Below are positions 20,817 through 29,282 of a stretch of 30,202 nt of DNA, one piece after another. The position numbers were made by a program, and so were the translations under genes. The notes under the pieces were generated by a model that saw only the letters and a program-made list of their open reading frames with translations, was not told the DNA's origin and searched no databases. The DNA lies in contig JAZOOY010000041.1 in assembly GCA_045655325.1 (NCBI GenBank), positions 1 to 30,202 on the forward strand, given 5' to 3'. Within the stretch, counting starts at the first letter, position 1, and each line of letters starts with the position of its first letter. Source of the DNA: UBA1738 sp045655325. Its GTDB lineage: Bacteria; Bacillota; Clostridia; UBA1381.

Positions 20817-20845
20817 TTGATTTTTAGCTGTGGTTATGATAGAAT
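20817..20845 (+). promoter_or_regulatory. Main promoter of the redox operon
   Basis: TTGATT (20817-20822), 17 bp, TAGAAT (20840-20845). A start near 20852 leaves a leader of about 66 nt before the first gene. The Rex site lies 57 bp upstream of the -35 box, so repression from here would need looping, or the upstream -10 is the regulated one. Confidence 0.55.
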
Positions 20846-20917
20846 ATGAAGTACAATTGGGGGTACCTTGGATTTCAATAAAATCACCCCTCCAAATATG
20901 AAAGGATTGAATGTATA

Positions 20918-21157
20918 ATGAAAGTAACAGTTTGTATTGGTAGTTCATGTCATATCAAGGGTTCACGCCAGGTTGTTCAGGGGCTTCAAAACCTTATAAA
21001 TGAAAACAATCTTGGTGATAAGGTGGACCTTGGCGGTACTTTTTGCCTTGGTAAATGTCAGCAAGGTGTATGTGTAACTGTTGACGAAGAATTTCATTCA
21101 GTTACACCTGAAAATGTTAATGAATTTTTCCAAAACGAAATAGCTGCGAAAGTGTGA
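20918..21157 (+). CDS. Thioredoxin-like [2Fe-2S] ferredoxin domain protein 1
   Basis: 79 residues matching the C-terminal thioredoxin-like domain of NuoE and HndA. Ligand cysteines are in CIGSSCHIKG (C-x4-C) and FCLGKCQQG (C-x3-C). It is too short for a full NuoE. Such proteins carry electrons to or from [FeFe] hydrogenases and NADH modules. It is first in the Rex-controlled run, with AAAGGA upstream. The next gene is its paralogue, four bases away, so the pair arose by tandem duplication. Confidence 0.88.
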   Translation: MKVTVCIGSSCHIKGSRQVVQGLQNLINENNLGDKVDLGGTFCLGKCQQGVCVTVDEEFHSVTPENVNEFFQNEIAAKV

Positions 21158-21161
21158 TAAT

Positions 21162-21422
21162 ATGCTAATTCAAATATGTGTAGGCAGTTCATGCCATATA
21201 AAAGGTTCTCCTGAGATAGTTGAGCTATTTACAAAAGCAATTGAAGAGAACAATCTTCAGGACGAAATCACTCTTGCCGGAAGCTTTTGTATCGGAGAAT
21301 GTAATACTATCGGAGTTACAGTTCAGATAGACGATGTAGTACATACGGGAATTAACCGTGATAATTTTAAAGAATTTTTTGAAGAAAAGGTATTGAATGT
21401 GATTAAAAACGAAAGGATGTGA
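21162..21422 (+). CDS. Thioredoxin-like [2Fe-2S] ferredoxin domain protein 2
   Basis: 86 residues, a paralogue of the preceding protein: CVGSSCHIKG and FCIGECNTIG give the same C-x4-C and C-x3-C cluster ligands, with a different loop after the last cysteine. It lies four bases after its paralogue and its ribosome binding site is weak (inside the end of the first gene), which points to coupled translation. The two may be a donor/acceptor pair or partners of the two different hydrogenase-like proteins downstream. Confidence 0.87.
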   Translation: MLIQICVGSSCHIKGSPEIVELFTKAIEENNLQDEITLAGSFCIGECNTIGVTVQIDDVVHTGINRDNFKEFFEEKVLNVIKNERM

Positions 21423-21427
21423 CGAAT

Positions 21428-23107
21428 ATGCCAAATTGTTTAACCCTAAAAAAATCAAATTGCAAAAACTGTTACAAGTGTATTCGTCATTGCCCTGTTA
21501 AGTCAATCCGTTTTTCAGGAAATCAGGCACACATTATCGGAAATGAATGTATTTTATGTGGACAGTGCTTTGTTGTGTGCCCGCAGAATGCAAAGCAGAT
21601 TGTTGATGAAACCGAAAAGGTAAAGGTATTACTTCAAAGTGGTGATCCTGTTATCGTAAGCTTGGCGCCATCTTTTGTTGCCAATTACAATGGCGTTGGA
21701 ATTGAGGCTATGCGCGAAGCACTCAAAAAAATCGGTTTTTATGACGTTGAAGAAACAGCAATCGGTGCCACAATTGTAAAAAAAGAATATGAGAGAATGC
21801 TAAAAGAGGATGAAAGAGATATTATCATTTCTTCCTGCTGTCATTCTATTAACTTGCTTATACAAAAATATTTTCCAAAAGAGCTTGAATATTTGGCAGA
21901 TGTTCTTTCTCCAATGCAGGCGCACTGTCAGGATATAAAGAAAAGATATCCTGATGCCAAAACCGTGTTTATCGGACCATGTGTTGCGAAAAAGGACGAA
22001 GCTGAACATTACGAAGGCTTTGTTGATGCAGTTTTGACATTTGAAGAATTGTCAAACTGGCTAAAAGAAGAAAATATTGAACTAAAACAGGAAATGGACG
22101 CAAGTGACGAAAGTCGTGCAAGATTTTTCCCAACAACCGGCGGAGTCTTAAAAACAATGGAACCGAATATTTCGGGATATACCTATCTGGCTCTTGACGG
22201 AATTGAAAACTGTATGCAAGCCTTAAAAGACATTGAAAGCGGAAACATACACAAATGTTTTATCGAAATGTCTGCTTGTGTTGGAAGTTGTATCGGCGGT
22301 CCTGTTATGGAAAAGTATCATAAAACAGAAACTGTCAGAGATTATATAACAATTTCCAAGTACGCAGGAAAAGACGATTTCAAAGTGGATACACCAACAT
22401 TGGTTGAACTTAAAAAACAGTTTGAATATATTGAACACAAAATCCCAATGCCAAGTGAAACAGAAATCTTTACTGTTTTAAGACAGATGGGCAAATTCAA
22501 ACCATCAGACGAACTTAACTGTGGTTCTTGCGGATATAACACCTGCCGTGAAAAAGCAATTGCAATTTGTCAGGGTAAGGCGGAACCATCAATGTGTTTA
22601 CCTTTCCTAAAGGACAAGGCAGAAAGTTTTTCTGACACAATCGTTAAGAATACACCAAACGGTCTTATTGCGCTGAATGAAAACCTTGAAGTTCAACAGA
22701 TAAACGATTCTGCCCGCAGAATGATGAACATCCGTTCAAGTTCTGACGTTCTTGGTGAGAACGTAATAAGAATTTTAGAGCCAACTCTTTTTGCAGAGGT
22801 TTTGAGAACAGGAAGAGATATACACGGCGAAAGAGTGTACCTTGCAGAATACAGACGCTATGTTGATATGTCTGTGGTTTATGACAGGGAATCAAGACTT
22901 TTAGTCGGAATTATGCGTGATGTTACCAACGAAGAAACAGAACGCGAAAAGAAAGAAAAAATCAGCCAGCAGACTATAGAAGTTGCAGATAAGGTTGTAG
23001 ATAAGCAGATGCGTATTGTTCAGGAAATCGCATCCCTTCTTGGGGAAACTGCCGCAGAAACCAAAATTGCACTTGCTAAGTTAAAGGAGTCTATACAAGA
23101 TGAATGA
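21428..23107 (+). CDS. Sensory-type [FeFe]-hydrogenase-like protein with PAS domain
   Basis: 559 residues. An N-terminal pair of [4Fe-4S] clusters (CKNCYKCIRHCP and CILCGQCFVVCP) is followed by an H-cluster domain (about 75-350) with SSCCHS (L1), IGPCVAKKDE (L2) and EMSACVGSCIGG (L3). Next come another Fe-S domain (LNCGSCGYNTCREKA, about 360-400), a PAS domain (about 405-490) and a C-terminal helical region. This order is that of group C, HydS-like hydrogenases, thought to sense H2 or redox state rather than make H2 in bulk. The start ATG 21428 has AAAGGA ten bases upstream; GTG 21419 is too close to it. It overlaps the phosphatase gene by eight bases, as expected for a sensor-effector pair. 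Confidence 0.9.
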   Translation: MPNCLTLKKSNCKNCYKCIRHCPVKSIRFSGNQAHIIGNECILCGQCFVVCPQNAKQIVDETEKVKVLLQSGDPVIVSLAPSFVANYNGVGIEAMREALKKIGFYDVEETAIGATIVKKEYERMLKEDERDIIISSCCHSINLLIQKYFPKELEYLADVLSPMQAHCQDIKKRYPDAKTVFIGPCVAKKDEAEHYEGFVDAVLTFEELSNWLKEENIELKQEMDASDESRARFFPTTGGVLKTMEPNISGYTYLALDGIENCMQALKDIESGNIHKCFIEMSACVGSCIGGPVMEKYHKTETVRDYITISKYAGKDDFKVDTPTLVELKKQFEYIEHKIPMPSETEIFTVLRQMGKFKPSDELNCGSCGYNTCREKAIAICQGKAEPSMCLPFLKDKAESFSDTIVKNTPNGLIALNENLEVQQINDSARRMMNIRSSSDVLGENVIRILEPTLFAEVLRTGRDIHGERVYLAEYRRYVDMSVVYDRESRLLVGIMRDVTNEETEREKKEKISQQTIEVADKVVDKQMRIVQEIASLLGETAAETKIALAKLKESIQDE

Positions 23108-24272
23108 TTTATGTGCAGATATCGGCTGGAAAAGTATAAACCACTATGGCGAACAGCTTTGCGGTGACCATGTGGATATAGTTGAACAGAGTGATAACTC
23201 AACAGTAATCGTACTTGCCGACGGGCTGGGAAGTGGTGTTAAAGCAAGCATACTTTCAACGCTTACTTCTAAAATCATTTCAACAATGATGGCAGAGGGA
23301 CTTCCTATTGAAGAATGTGTTGAAACAATTGCTGCCACACTTCCTGTGTGTTCCGTAAGAGGCGTTGCATATTCTACGTTTACCATTATGCAGATTATCA
23401 ATAACGAAACTATCGAAATAATCCAGTATGATAACCCGCAGGTAATTGTTTTAAGGGATAACAAAAATTACGATTATCCAAAGACCGAAATGAATATTGG
23501 CGGAAAAAAGATTTTCAAAAGTGAAATCCGTGTTCAGGAAGATGATATCTTTATCGCAATGAGTGACGGATGTCCACACGCAGGAATCGGTACCGCATAC
23601 AACTTCGGTTGGAAACGTGAAGATATTATCGAGTTTATGGAAACCATGTCGGTTTCAGGGCTTACAGCTAAAAATTTATCAACTCTTTTAGTTGATGAAT
23701 GTGATAAGCTTTACGGTCAGAAGCCGGGTGACGATGCAACAGCGTGTATCGTTAAAATCAGAAAAAGAGAGCCGATGAACATTCTGTTCGGGCCACCGTC
23801 TAATCGTGATGATTGTGACAGAATGATGTCTCTGTTCTTTTCAAAAGAAGGAAAGCACATCATTTGTGGCGGAACCACTTCATCAATTGCGGCGAAGTAT
23901 TTAAGAAAACCTCTTCGCGCATCTCTTAATTTTGAAGAATCAGATATTCCGCCTATTGCACAGCTTGAAGGCGTTGACCTTGTTACTGAAGGCGTTATCA
24001 CTGTAAACAGGGTATTGGAATACGCCAAGGATTATCTGGGCGAAAATGAAAAATACGAACACTGGAACTATAAGCGTGACGGTGCATCACTCATATGTCA
24101 GCTACTGTTTGAAGAGGCAACTGACATAAACTTCTATGTTGGTCGTGCCATAAACCCGGCACATCAGAACCCTGACTTGCCTATTAATTTTAGTATTAAA
24201 ATGAACTTGGTTGAGGAACTTTCAAAGTGCCTTAAGCTAATGGGAAAACGGATAAAAGTAAGTTATTTTTAA
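23100..24272 (+). CDS. SpoIIE/PP2C-type serine phosphatase linked to the sensory hydrogenase
   Basis: 390 residues. The PP2C-like SpoIIE domain spans about residues 1-225, with metal-binding motifs VLADGLGSGVKAS, AMSDGCPHAG and PGDDATACIVKI. The second part (about 228-390) is a separate alpha/beta domain (begins MNILFGPPSNRDDC, with IICGGTTSSIAAKYL) of unknown role, perhaps a ligand or partner-binding module. Translation overlaps the hydrogenase-like sensor by eight bases. Genes of this kind accompany PAS-containing [FeFe]-hydrogenase genes in clostridial hfs-type clusters. Inference: H2 or redox sensing by the neighbour controls dephosphorylation of an unknown target. Confidence 0.88.
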   Translation: MNDLCADIGWKSINHYGEQLCGDHVDIVEQSDNSTVIVLADGLGSGVKASILSTLTSKIISTMMAEGLPIEECVETIAATLPVCSVRGVAYSTFTIMQIINNETIEIIQYDNPQVIVLRDNKNYDYPKTEMNIGGKKIFKSEIRVQEDDIFIAMSDGCPHAGIGTAYNFGWKREDIIEFMETMSVSGLTAKNLSTLLVDECDKLYGQKPGDDATACIVKIRKREPMNILFGPPSNRDDCDRMMSLFFSKEGKHIICGGTTSSIAAKYLRKPLRASLNFEESDIPPIAQLEGVDLVTEGVITVNRVLEYAKDYLGENEKYEHWNYKRDGASLICQLLFEEATDINFYVGRAINPAHQNPDLPINFSIKMNLVEELSKCLKLMGKRIKVSYF

Positions 24273-24284
24273 GGAGAGAGGAAT

Positions 24285-25706
24285 ATGAGAAAATTTGACA
24301 CTAAAGTGCAACATCTTAAATACAAAGTGCTCAGAGAAGTTGCACGCTATGCGTGGAAAGATGCTCTACTTGAAAATGTATTAAAAATCCCTGAAATAAT
24401 TATTCCGGGTAAAACTCCAACAATGCGTTGTTGTGTGTATAAGGAAAGAGCAATCCTTGAAGAAAGAATTAAAATTGTTATGGGTGGTGACAAGGAAAAC
24501 CCTAACGTGATTGAAGTTATTGACATTGCCTGTGACGAATGTCCGTCAGCGGGATATGTCGTAACAGAATCCTGCCGTGGTTGTCTTGCTCACAGATGTG
24601 AAGACGTTTGTAAAAAGGGTGCTATCACCTTTGATGCAAACCACGTAGCCCATATTGATAAGTCAAAATGTGTTGAATGCGGTCAGTGTGCAAAGGTTTG
24701 CCCATTCTCTGCAATTGTAAATCGCAAGAGACCTTGTCAGAATGCTTGTAAGATAAAAGCTATCTCAATTAACGAGAACAATGCAGCGGCAATTGATAAC
24801 AGCAAATGTACCGGTTGCGGTGCTTGTGTATATCAATGTCCGTTTGGCGCAATTATGGATAAGTCATATATTCTGGATGCAATTGAGCTTATAAAGAATA
24901 GTGACAACAACAAGAACTATAAGGTTTACGTAATGGTAGCGCCATCCATTTCAAGCCAGTTTACCTATGCAAAACTTGGTCAGGTAATAAAGGGACTTAA
25001 AGAACTTGGATTCTATACAGTTATCGAAGCAGCACTTGGTGCTGATATGGTAGCGCAGGCAGAATCACAGGAACTTGCGGAGAAGGGATTCTTAACAAGC
25101 TCTTGCTGTCCTGCATTTGTAACTTATGTTAAAACAGCATTCCCAGCACTGGTACCATATATTTCACACAACTTGTCACCAATGGCAACTCTTGCGAAAT
25201 ATATAAAGGATACCGATAAGGGTGCCAAGGTTGTGTTTATAGGACCTTGTACTGCAAAGAAAGCAGAGGCACAGCTTGATACTGTTAAGCCTTACGTTGA
25301 CGCAGTTCTTACCTTTGAAGAGCTTCAGGCTTTATATGACAGTAAGGATCTTGATATTACAACACTTGATGAAGATGTTTTGGATAACGCATCATACTTT
25401 GGAAGAATCTTTGCACGATCAGGCGGTCTTTCCGATGCAGTTGCACAAGGACTAAAGGAACAGAACATTGATTTTGACCTAAAGGCAATTCCTTGTGACG
25501 GTATTGAAGAGTGCAGAGTGGCACTTTTAAAGAAGAGCAAAAACGTTCTTGACGCCAACTTTATTGAAGGTATGGCTTGTATCGGCGGTTGTATCGGTGG
25601 TGCAGGTTGCTTAACTCATGGCGAGAAGAACAAAGCAGAAGTTGATAAATACGGAAGAGAAGCATTCGAGAAAACAATCAGTGATGCAATATCCGTTTTA
25701 AAATAA
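24285..25706 (+). CDS. [FeFe]-hydrogenase (group B-like, ferredoxin-linked)
   Basis: 473 residues. The N-terminus (1-85) has no cluster motif. Next come a cysteine-rich region and two [4Fe-4S] motifs (CVECGQCAKVCPFSAI and CTGCGACVYQCPFGAI, to about residue 190), and then the H-cluster domain. The three signatures are TSSCCPAF (L1), IGPCTAKK (L2) and EGMACIGGCIGG (L3), so all cysteines that hold the H-cluster are present. The AF ending of L1, rather than GW, is usual in group B enzymes. It probably evolves or takes up H2 with ferredoxin. The ribosome site GGAGAGAGG precedes ATG 24285. It is 12 bases after the phosphatase gene. The maturases HydE, HydF and HydG are not in the window. Confidence 0.9.
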   Translation: MRKFDTKVQHLKYKVLREVARYAWKDALLENVLKIPEIIIPGKTPTMRCCVYKERAILEERIKIVMGGDKENPNVIEVIDIACDECPSAGYVVTESCRGCLAHRCEDVCKKGAITFDANHVAHIDKSKCVECGQCAKVCPFSAIVNRKRPCQNACKIKAISINENNAAAIDNSKCTGCGACVYQCPFGAIMDKSYILDAIELIKNSDNNKNYKVYVMVAPSISSQFTYAKLGQVIKGLKELGFYTVIEAALGADMVAQAESQELAEKGFLTSSCCPAFVTYVKTAFPALVPYISHNLSPMATLAKYIKDTDKGAKVVFIGPCTAKKAEAQLDTVKPYVDAVLTFEELQALYDSKDLDITTLDEDVLDNASYFGRIFARSGGLSDAVAQGLKEQNIDFDLKAIPCDGIEECRVALLKKSKNVLDANFIEGMACIGGCIGGAGCLTHGEKNKAEVDKYGREAFEKTISDAISVLK

Positions 25707-25738
25707 ACAAAAGAAATTTTATAAAGTGAGGATTAACT

Positions 25739-26680
25739 ATGAACAAAATTACTGTAATCGGTTCAGGAAACGTAGGTTCTACAATAGCGTATACGCTTAC
25801 TACTATGGGACTTGCATCCGAAATTGTTATGATTGACGTCAATGAAGAAAAGTCACTTGGGGAAGCGCTTGACATAAGACAGGGTGTTCCATTCTGTAAC
25901 CCTGCAAACGTTTATGCAGGCTCATACGCAGACGCTAAGGACTCTAACATTGTTATTATTACATCGGGTATGGCAAGAAAGCCAGGCATGTCAAGACTTG
26001 ACCTTGCACAGACAAATGTTGACATTATTAAGAGCATTGCAGACAAGATTGTCCCTGTAGCTCCTGATGCAACATATGTTATTGTAAGTAACCCTGTTGA
26101 TATCTTAACATATGTATTCTTAAAGCACACAGGTCTTCCACAGGAGAGAGTTATCGGTTCAGGTACAATTCTTGATACCGCAAGACTTCGTTCAAGAGTT
26201 TCAGAATACTATTCTGTAAATCAGAAGAACGTACACGCTTATGTACTTGGTGAACATGGTGACAGTTCATTTGTTCCATGGTCAATTGCGAACATCTCAA
26301 ACGTACCGATTGAAAGCTACAGAGATGCAGTTAGATCAGGAATTGATTATCCTGATTTTAACAAAGAAGAAGTTGAAGACTATATGCGTAAATCAGGCGC
26401 AAGAGTTATTCAGAGAAAGGGTGCGACATTCTACGCTGTATCCGTATCAGTATGTCATATCTGTCAGTGCCTACTTAGCGGAATTGATACAACACTTACA
26501 GTATCAACTATGCTAAACGGCGAATACGGCATTGATGACGTATGCCTAAGCCTTTTAAATGTTGTGGGAAGTAAAGGCGCTCACAGTAAGATTATGCTTC
26601 CGCTTAATGACGAGGAAGTTAAAGCACTTCATAACAGTGCAAAGGTTTTGAAAGATTTGATTAAAAGTCTTAACATATAA
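25739..26680 (+). CDS. Malate dehydrogenase of the lactate/malate dehydrogenase family
   Basis: 313 residues. The NAD-binding fold has GSGNVGS (8-14) and Asp33 for NADH preference. Catalytic residues are in DTARLR (D146, R149) and GEHGDSS (H173). The specificity loop reads SGMARKPGMSRLDL: the position that is Gln in lactate dehydrogenases (Q102) is Arg80 here, as in malate dehydrogenases (APRKPGMSR). This favours oxaloacetate/malate over pyruvate/lactate, although automatic annotation would often call it L-lactate dehydrogenase. The fumarase gene 26 bases downstream supports the malate reading. Ribosome site GTGAGGA lies before ATG 25739. Confidence 0.85.
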   Translation: MNKITVIGSGNVGSTIAYTLTTMGLASEIVMIDVNEEKSLGEALDIRQGVPFCNPANVYAGSYADAKDSNIVIITSGMARKPGMSRLDLAQTNVDIIKSIADKIVPVAPDATYVIVSNPVDILTYVFLKHTGLPQERVIGSGTILDTARLRSRVSEYYSVNQKNVHAYVLGEHGDSSFVPWSIANISNVPIESYRDAVRSGIDYPDFNKEEVEDYMRKSGARVIQRKGATFYAVSVSVCHICQCLLSGIDTTLTVSTMLNGEYGIDDVCLSLLNVVGSKGAHSKIMLPLNDEEVKALHNSAKVLKDLIKSLNI

Positions 26681-26706
26681 TTAAAGAAAAGAGAGGAATA
26701 GGGAAA

Positions 26707-28083
26707 ATGGAATATCGTATCGAACATGATTCAATGGGTGAAGTAAAGGTGCCAGCTGATAAGCTATGGGCAGCTCAGACACAGAGAAGTCACGAAAATT
26801 TTGAAATCGGTGTAGGCATTGAAACAATGCCGGCTGAAATTATCCACGCATTTGGCGTACTAAAGAAGGCTGCGGCTATTGCAAATAATGCATTGCGTCC
26901 TGAAAAGATGACAGCAGAAAAGGTTGAAGCTATCAAGGCTGCTTGTGATGAAATTATGGCAGGAAAACTTAATGATAACTTCCCACTAGTTGTTTGGCAG
27001 ACAGGTTCAGGTACACAGTCAAACATGAACGCTAACGAAGTTATTGCAAACAGAGGTAATGAAATCCTTGGAAAGAAGCTACTTCATCCAAACGATGACT
27101 CAAATATGAGTCAGTCATCAAACGACACATTCCCAACAGCTATGCATATCGCTGCTGTACTTGTTTTGGAAGACAAGCTAATTCCTGCAGTAGAAGAACT
27201 AGTTGAAACATTTAAAAGACTTGAAAAAGAAAATGAAGGCATCGTAAAGAGTGGTAGAACTCACCTTCAGGACGCAACTCCAATCACATTCACACAGGAA
27301 ATCAGCGGTTGGCGTTCAAGTCTTGAAAAAGACATCGAACTTATCAAGCGTTCAATCGAACCACTTTGCGAACTTGCTCTTGGCGGTACAGCCGTTGGAA
27401 CAGGACTTAACGCTCCAAAGGAATTTGGCGAAGTTGTTGCAAAGGAAGTTAGCAACATTACAGGAAAGCCTTTCGTTACAGCTCCAAACAAGTTCCATGC
27501 TTTAACATCAAAGGACGAGCTTGTATTTGCACACGGTGCAATCAAGGCACTAGCAGCTGATATGATGAAGATTGCAAACGACGTTCGTTGGCTTGCATCA
27601 GGCCCTAGAGACGGTCTTGGCGAAATCTTTATTCCTGAAAACGAACCAGGTTCATCAATTATGCCTGGTAAGGTAAACCCAACACAGTGCGAAGCTGTAA
27701 CAATGGTTGCAGTTCAGGTAATGGGTAATGACGTTGCAGTTGGTATGGCAGCATCACAGGGTAACTTCGAACTTAACGTATTTATGCCTGTATGTGTTTA
27801 TAACTTCCTACAGTCTGCAAGACTTATGGCAGAAGCAATCCGTTCATTCAACAAGAACTGTGCTGTTGGTATTAAGGCAAACAAGGAAAAGATGCACCAC
27901 AACTTGCACAATTCTTTGATGCTTGTAACTGCTCTAAACCCATATATCGGATACGAAAATGCAGCAAAAACTGCTAAGAAAGCATTTAAGGACAATATAT
28001 CACTTAAGGAAGCTTGCGTAGAACTTGGATTCCTAACAGCTGAAAAGTTTGACGAAGTATTCCATCCGGAAGCAATGGTTTAA
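26707..28083 (+). CDS. fumC: Class II fumarate hydratase
   Basis: 458 residues, the normal length of the iron-independent fumarase. It interconverts malate and fumarate. The family signature GSSIMPGKVNPTQCE is present near residue 318, with TGSGTQSNMNANEVIANR (about 98-115) and SGRTHLQDATPITF (about 182) forming the other active-site blocks. Aspartate ammonia-lyase shares the first signature, but GSGTQSNMN and the HPNDDSNMSQSSNDTFPTAM block point to fumarase. Next to malate dehydrogenase it completes an oxaloacetate to fumarate route. The ribosome site AGAGAGG precedes ATG 26707. The gene uses CTA leucine codons more often than its neighbours. Confidence 0.95.
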   Translation: MEYRIEHDSMGEVKVPADKLWAAQTQRSHENFEIGVGIETMPAEIIHAFGVLKKAAAIANNALRPEKMTAEKVEAIKAACDEIMAGKLNDNFPLVVWQTGSGTQSNMNANEVIANRGNEILGKKLLHPNDDSNMSQSSNDTFPTAMHIAAVLVLEDKLIPAVEELVETFKRLEKENEGIVKSGRTHLQDATPITFTQEISGWRSSLEKDIELIKRSIEPLCELALGGTAVGTGLNAPKEFGEVVAKEVSNITGKPFVTAPNKFHALTSKDELVFAHGAIKALAADMMKIANDVRWLASGPRDGLGEIFIPENEPGSSIMPGKVNPTQCEAVTMVAVQVMGNDVAVGMAASQGNFELNVFMPVCVYNFLQSARLMAEAIRSFNKNCAVGIKANKEKMHHNLHNSLMLVTALNPYIGYENAAKTAKKAFKDNISLKEACVELGFLTAEKFDEVFHPEAMV

Positions 28084-28098
28084 TCTGGAGGTAAAAAA

Positions 28099-28890
28099 AT
28101 GAAGGTTAGTTATTTTCCGGGTTGTACCCTGAAAAACAAAGCTAAAGACCTTGACCTATACGCATATAAGTCAGCTGAGGCTTTGGGGGTTACTCTCGAA
28201 GAAATTGAAAACTGGCAATGCTGTGGCGGTGTGTTTACAACTGCTAAAAACGAAGTAGCAACAAAACTTTCTTCTGTTCGTGCTCTAAAAGAAGCATCTT
28301 CAAAAGAACAGCCACTAGTTACAGTATGCTCAGCTTGTCATAATGTTATTAAGCAAACAAACCACGCTATGCAAAATGATAAGGAATTTGCTGATAAGGT
28401 AAACCGTTATATGGCAGAAGATGCTTATAATGGTGAAGCAGAAGTTTATCACTATCTTGAAATGCTACGTGATTTGGTTGGTTTTGATAAACTTAAAGAA
28501 AAGGTTGTAAATCCTCTTGCAGGTAAGAAAATCGGAGCATATTACGGATGCTTACTTCTAAGACCAAACGGCGTTATGAAGATGGATGACCCTGAAAACC
28601 CAAGCATTATGGAAGATTTTCTAAAAGCTTTGGGTGCAGAGCCTATTATCTATGCTATGCGTAACGAATGCTGTGGCGGATACGTAAGCGTTGAAAGCCC
28701 AGAACTTGCAAGTAAAAAGAGCAATGCAGTTGTTAATAACGCAAAAGCTCAGGGCGCTGAAATGATTATCACAGCTTGCCCACTTTGCAAGTACAATCTT
28801 GAAAAGCACGACAGCGAAATCCCAGTAGTTTACTTTACAGAGCTTCTTGCAGAGGCACTTGGTGTAAAGGAGGCGTGCGATAATGAATAA
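28099..28890 (+). CDS. hdrB: Heterodisulfide reductase subunit B (HdrB-like)
   Basis: 263 residues with two CCG domains. The first has FPGCTLKN, NWQCCGGVF and CSACHN; the second has YYGCLLLRP, NECCGGYV and CPLCKYN. In HdrB these hold two noncubane [4Fe-4S] clusters that cleave a disulfide or an equivalent substrate. In a non-methanogen the substrate is unknown. The start follows TGGAGG at 15 bases from the fumarase stop, and the gene overlaps hdrC by eight bases. Confidence 0.93.
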   Translation: MKVSYFPGCTLKNKAKDLDLYAYKSAEALGVTLEEIENWQCCGGVFTTAKNEVATKLSSVRALKEASSKEQPLVTVCSACHNVIKQTNHAMQNDKEFADKVNRYMAEDAYNGEAEVYHYLEMLRDLVGFDKLKEKVVNPLAGKKIGAYYGCLLLRPNGVMKMDDPENPSIMEDFLKALGAEPIIYAMRNECCGGYVSVESPELASKKSNAVVNNAKAQGAEMIITACPLCKYNLEKHDSEIPVVYFTELLAEALGVKEACDNE

Positions 28891-29269
28891 TTCTAACTTG
28901 AGAGAGGACGTTATCCGCATCAGCGGTGTAAATCCTAAGAAGTGTATGAAATGCGGTAAGTGCAGCGGAAGCTGTCCTGCATATAACGAGATGGAATATC
29001 ATCCACACCAGTTTGCTTATATGGTAGACGGTGGCGATATTGAAACTTTAGTAAATTCAGAGTCAATCTATAAGTGTCTTTCTTGCTTTGCGTGTGTTGA
29101 AAGATGCCCAAGAGGTGTTGAACCAGCAAAGCTTGTAGAAGCAATCAGACTTGTTGCAGTAAGAAAGCAGGGAAATAATCACTTAAAGAGTGATGCACTT
29201 CCAAGCCTTTTGGACGACGAAATGCCACAACAGGCATTAGTCAGCGCAATGCGTAAATACAGTAAGTAG
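28883..29269 (+). CDS. hdrC: Heterodisulfide reductase subunit C (HdrC-like)
   Basis: 128 residues with two [4Fe-4S] motifs, KCMKCGKCSGSCPAY (about 20-34) and KCLSCFACVERCPRG (about 63-77). It is the electron wire between HdrA and HdrB. The size is normal for soluble HdrC without a membrane subunit. It overlaps hdrB and is followed 13 bases later by hdrA, so the three subunits are made together in the order B-C-A. Confidence 0.93.
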   Translation: MNNSNLREDVIRISGVNPKKCMKCGKCSGSCPAYNEMEYHPHQFAYMVDGGDIETLVNSESIYKCLSCFACVERCPRGVEPAKLVEAIRLVAVRKQGNNHLKSDALPSLLDDEMPQQALVSAMRKYSK

Positions 29270-29282
29270 AAAGGAGAAAATA

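Noticed and set aside
25739..26680. L-lactate dehydrogenase call
   Set aside because: The substrate loop has Arg rather than Gln at the deciding position and the gene neighbours fumarase.
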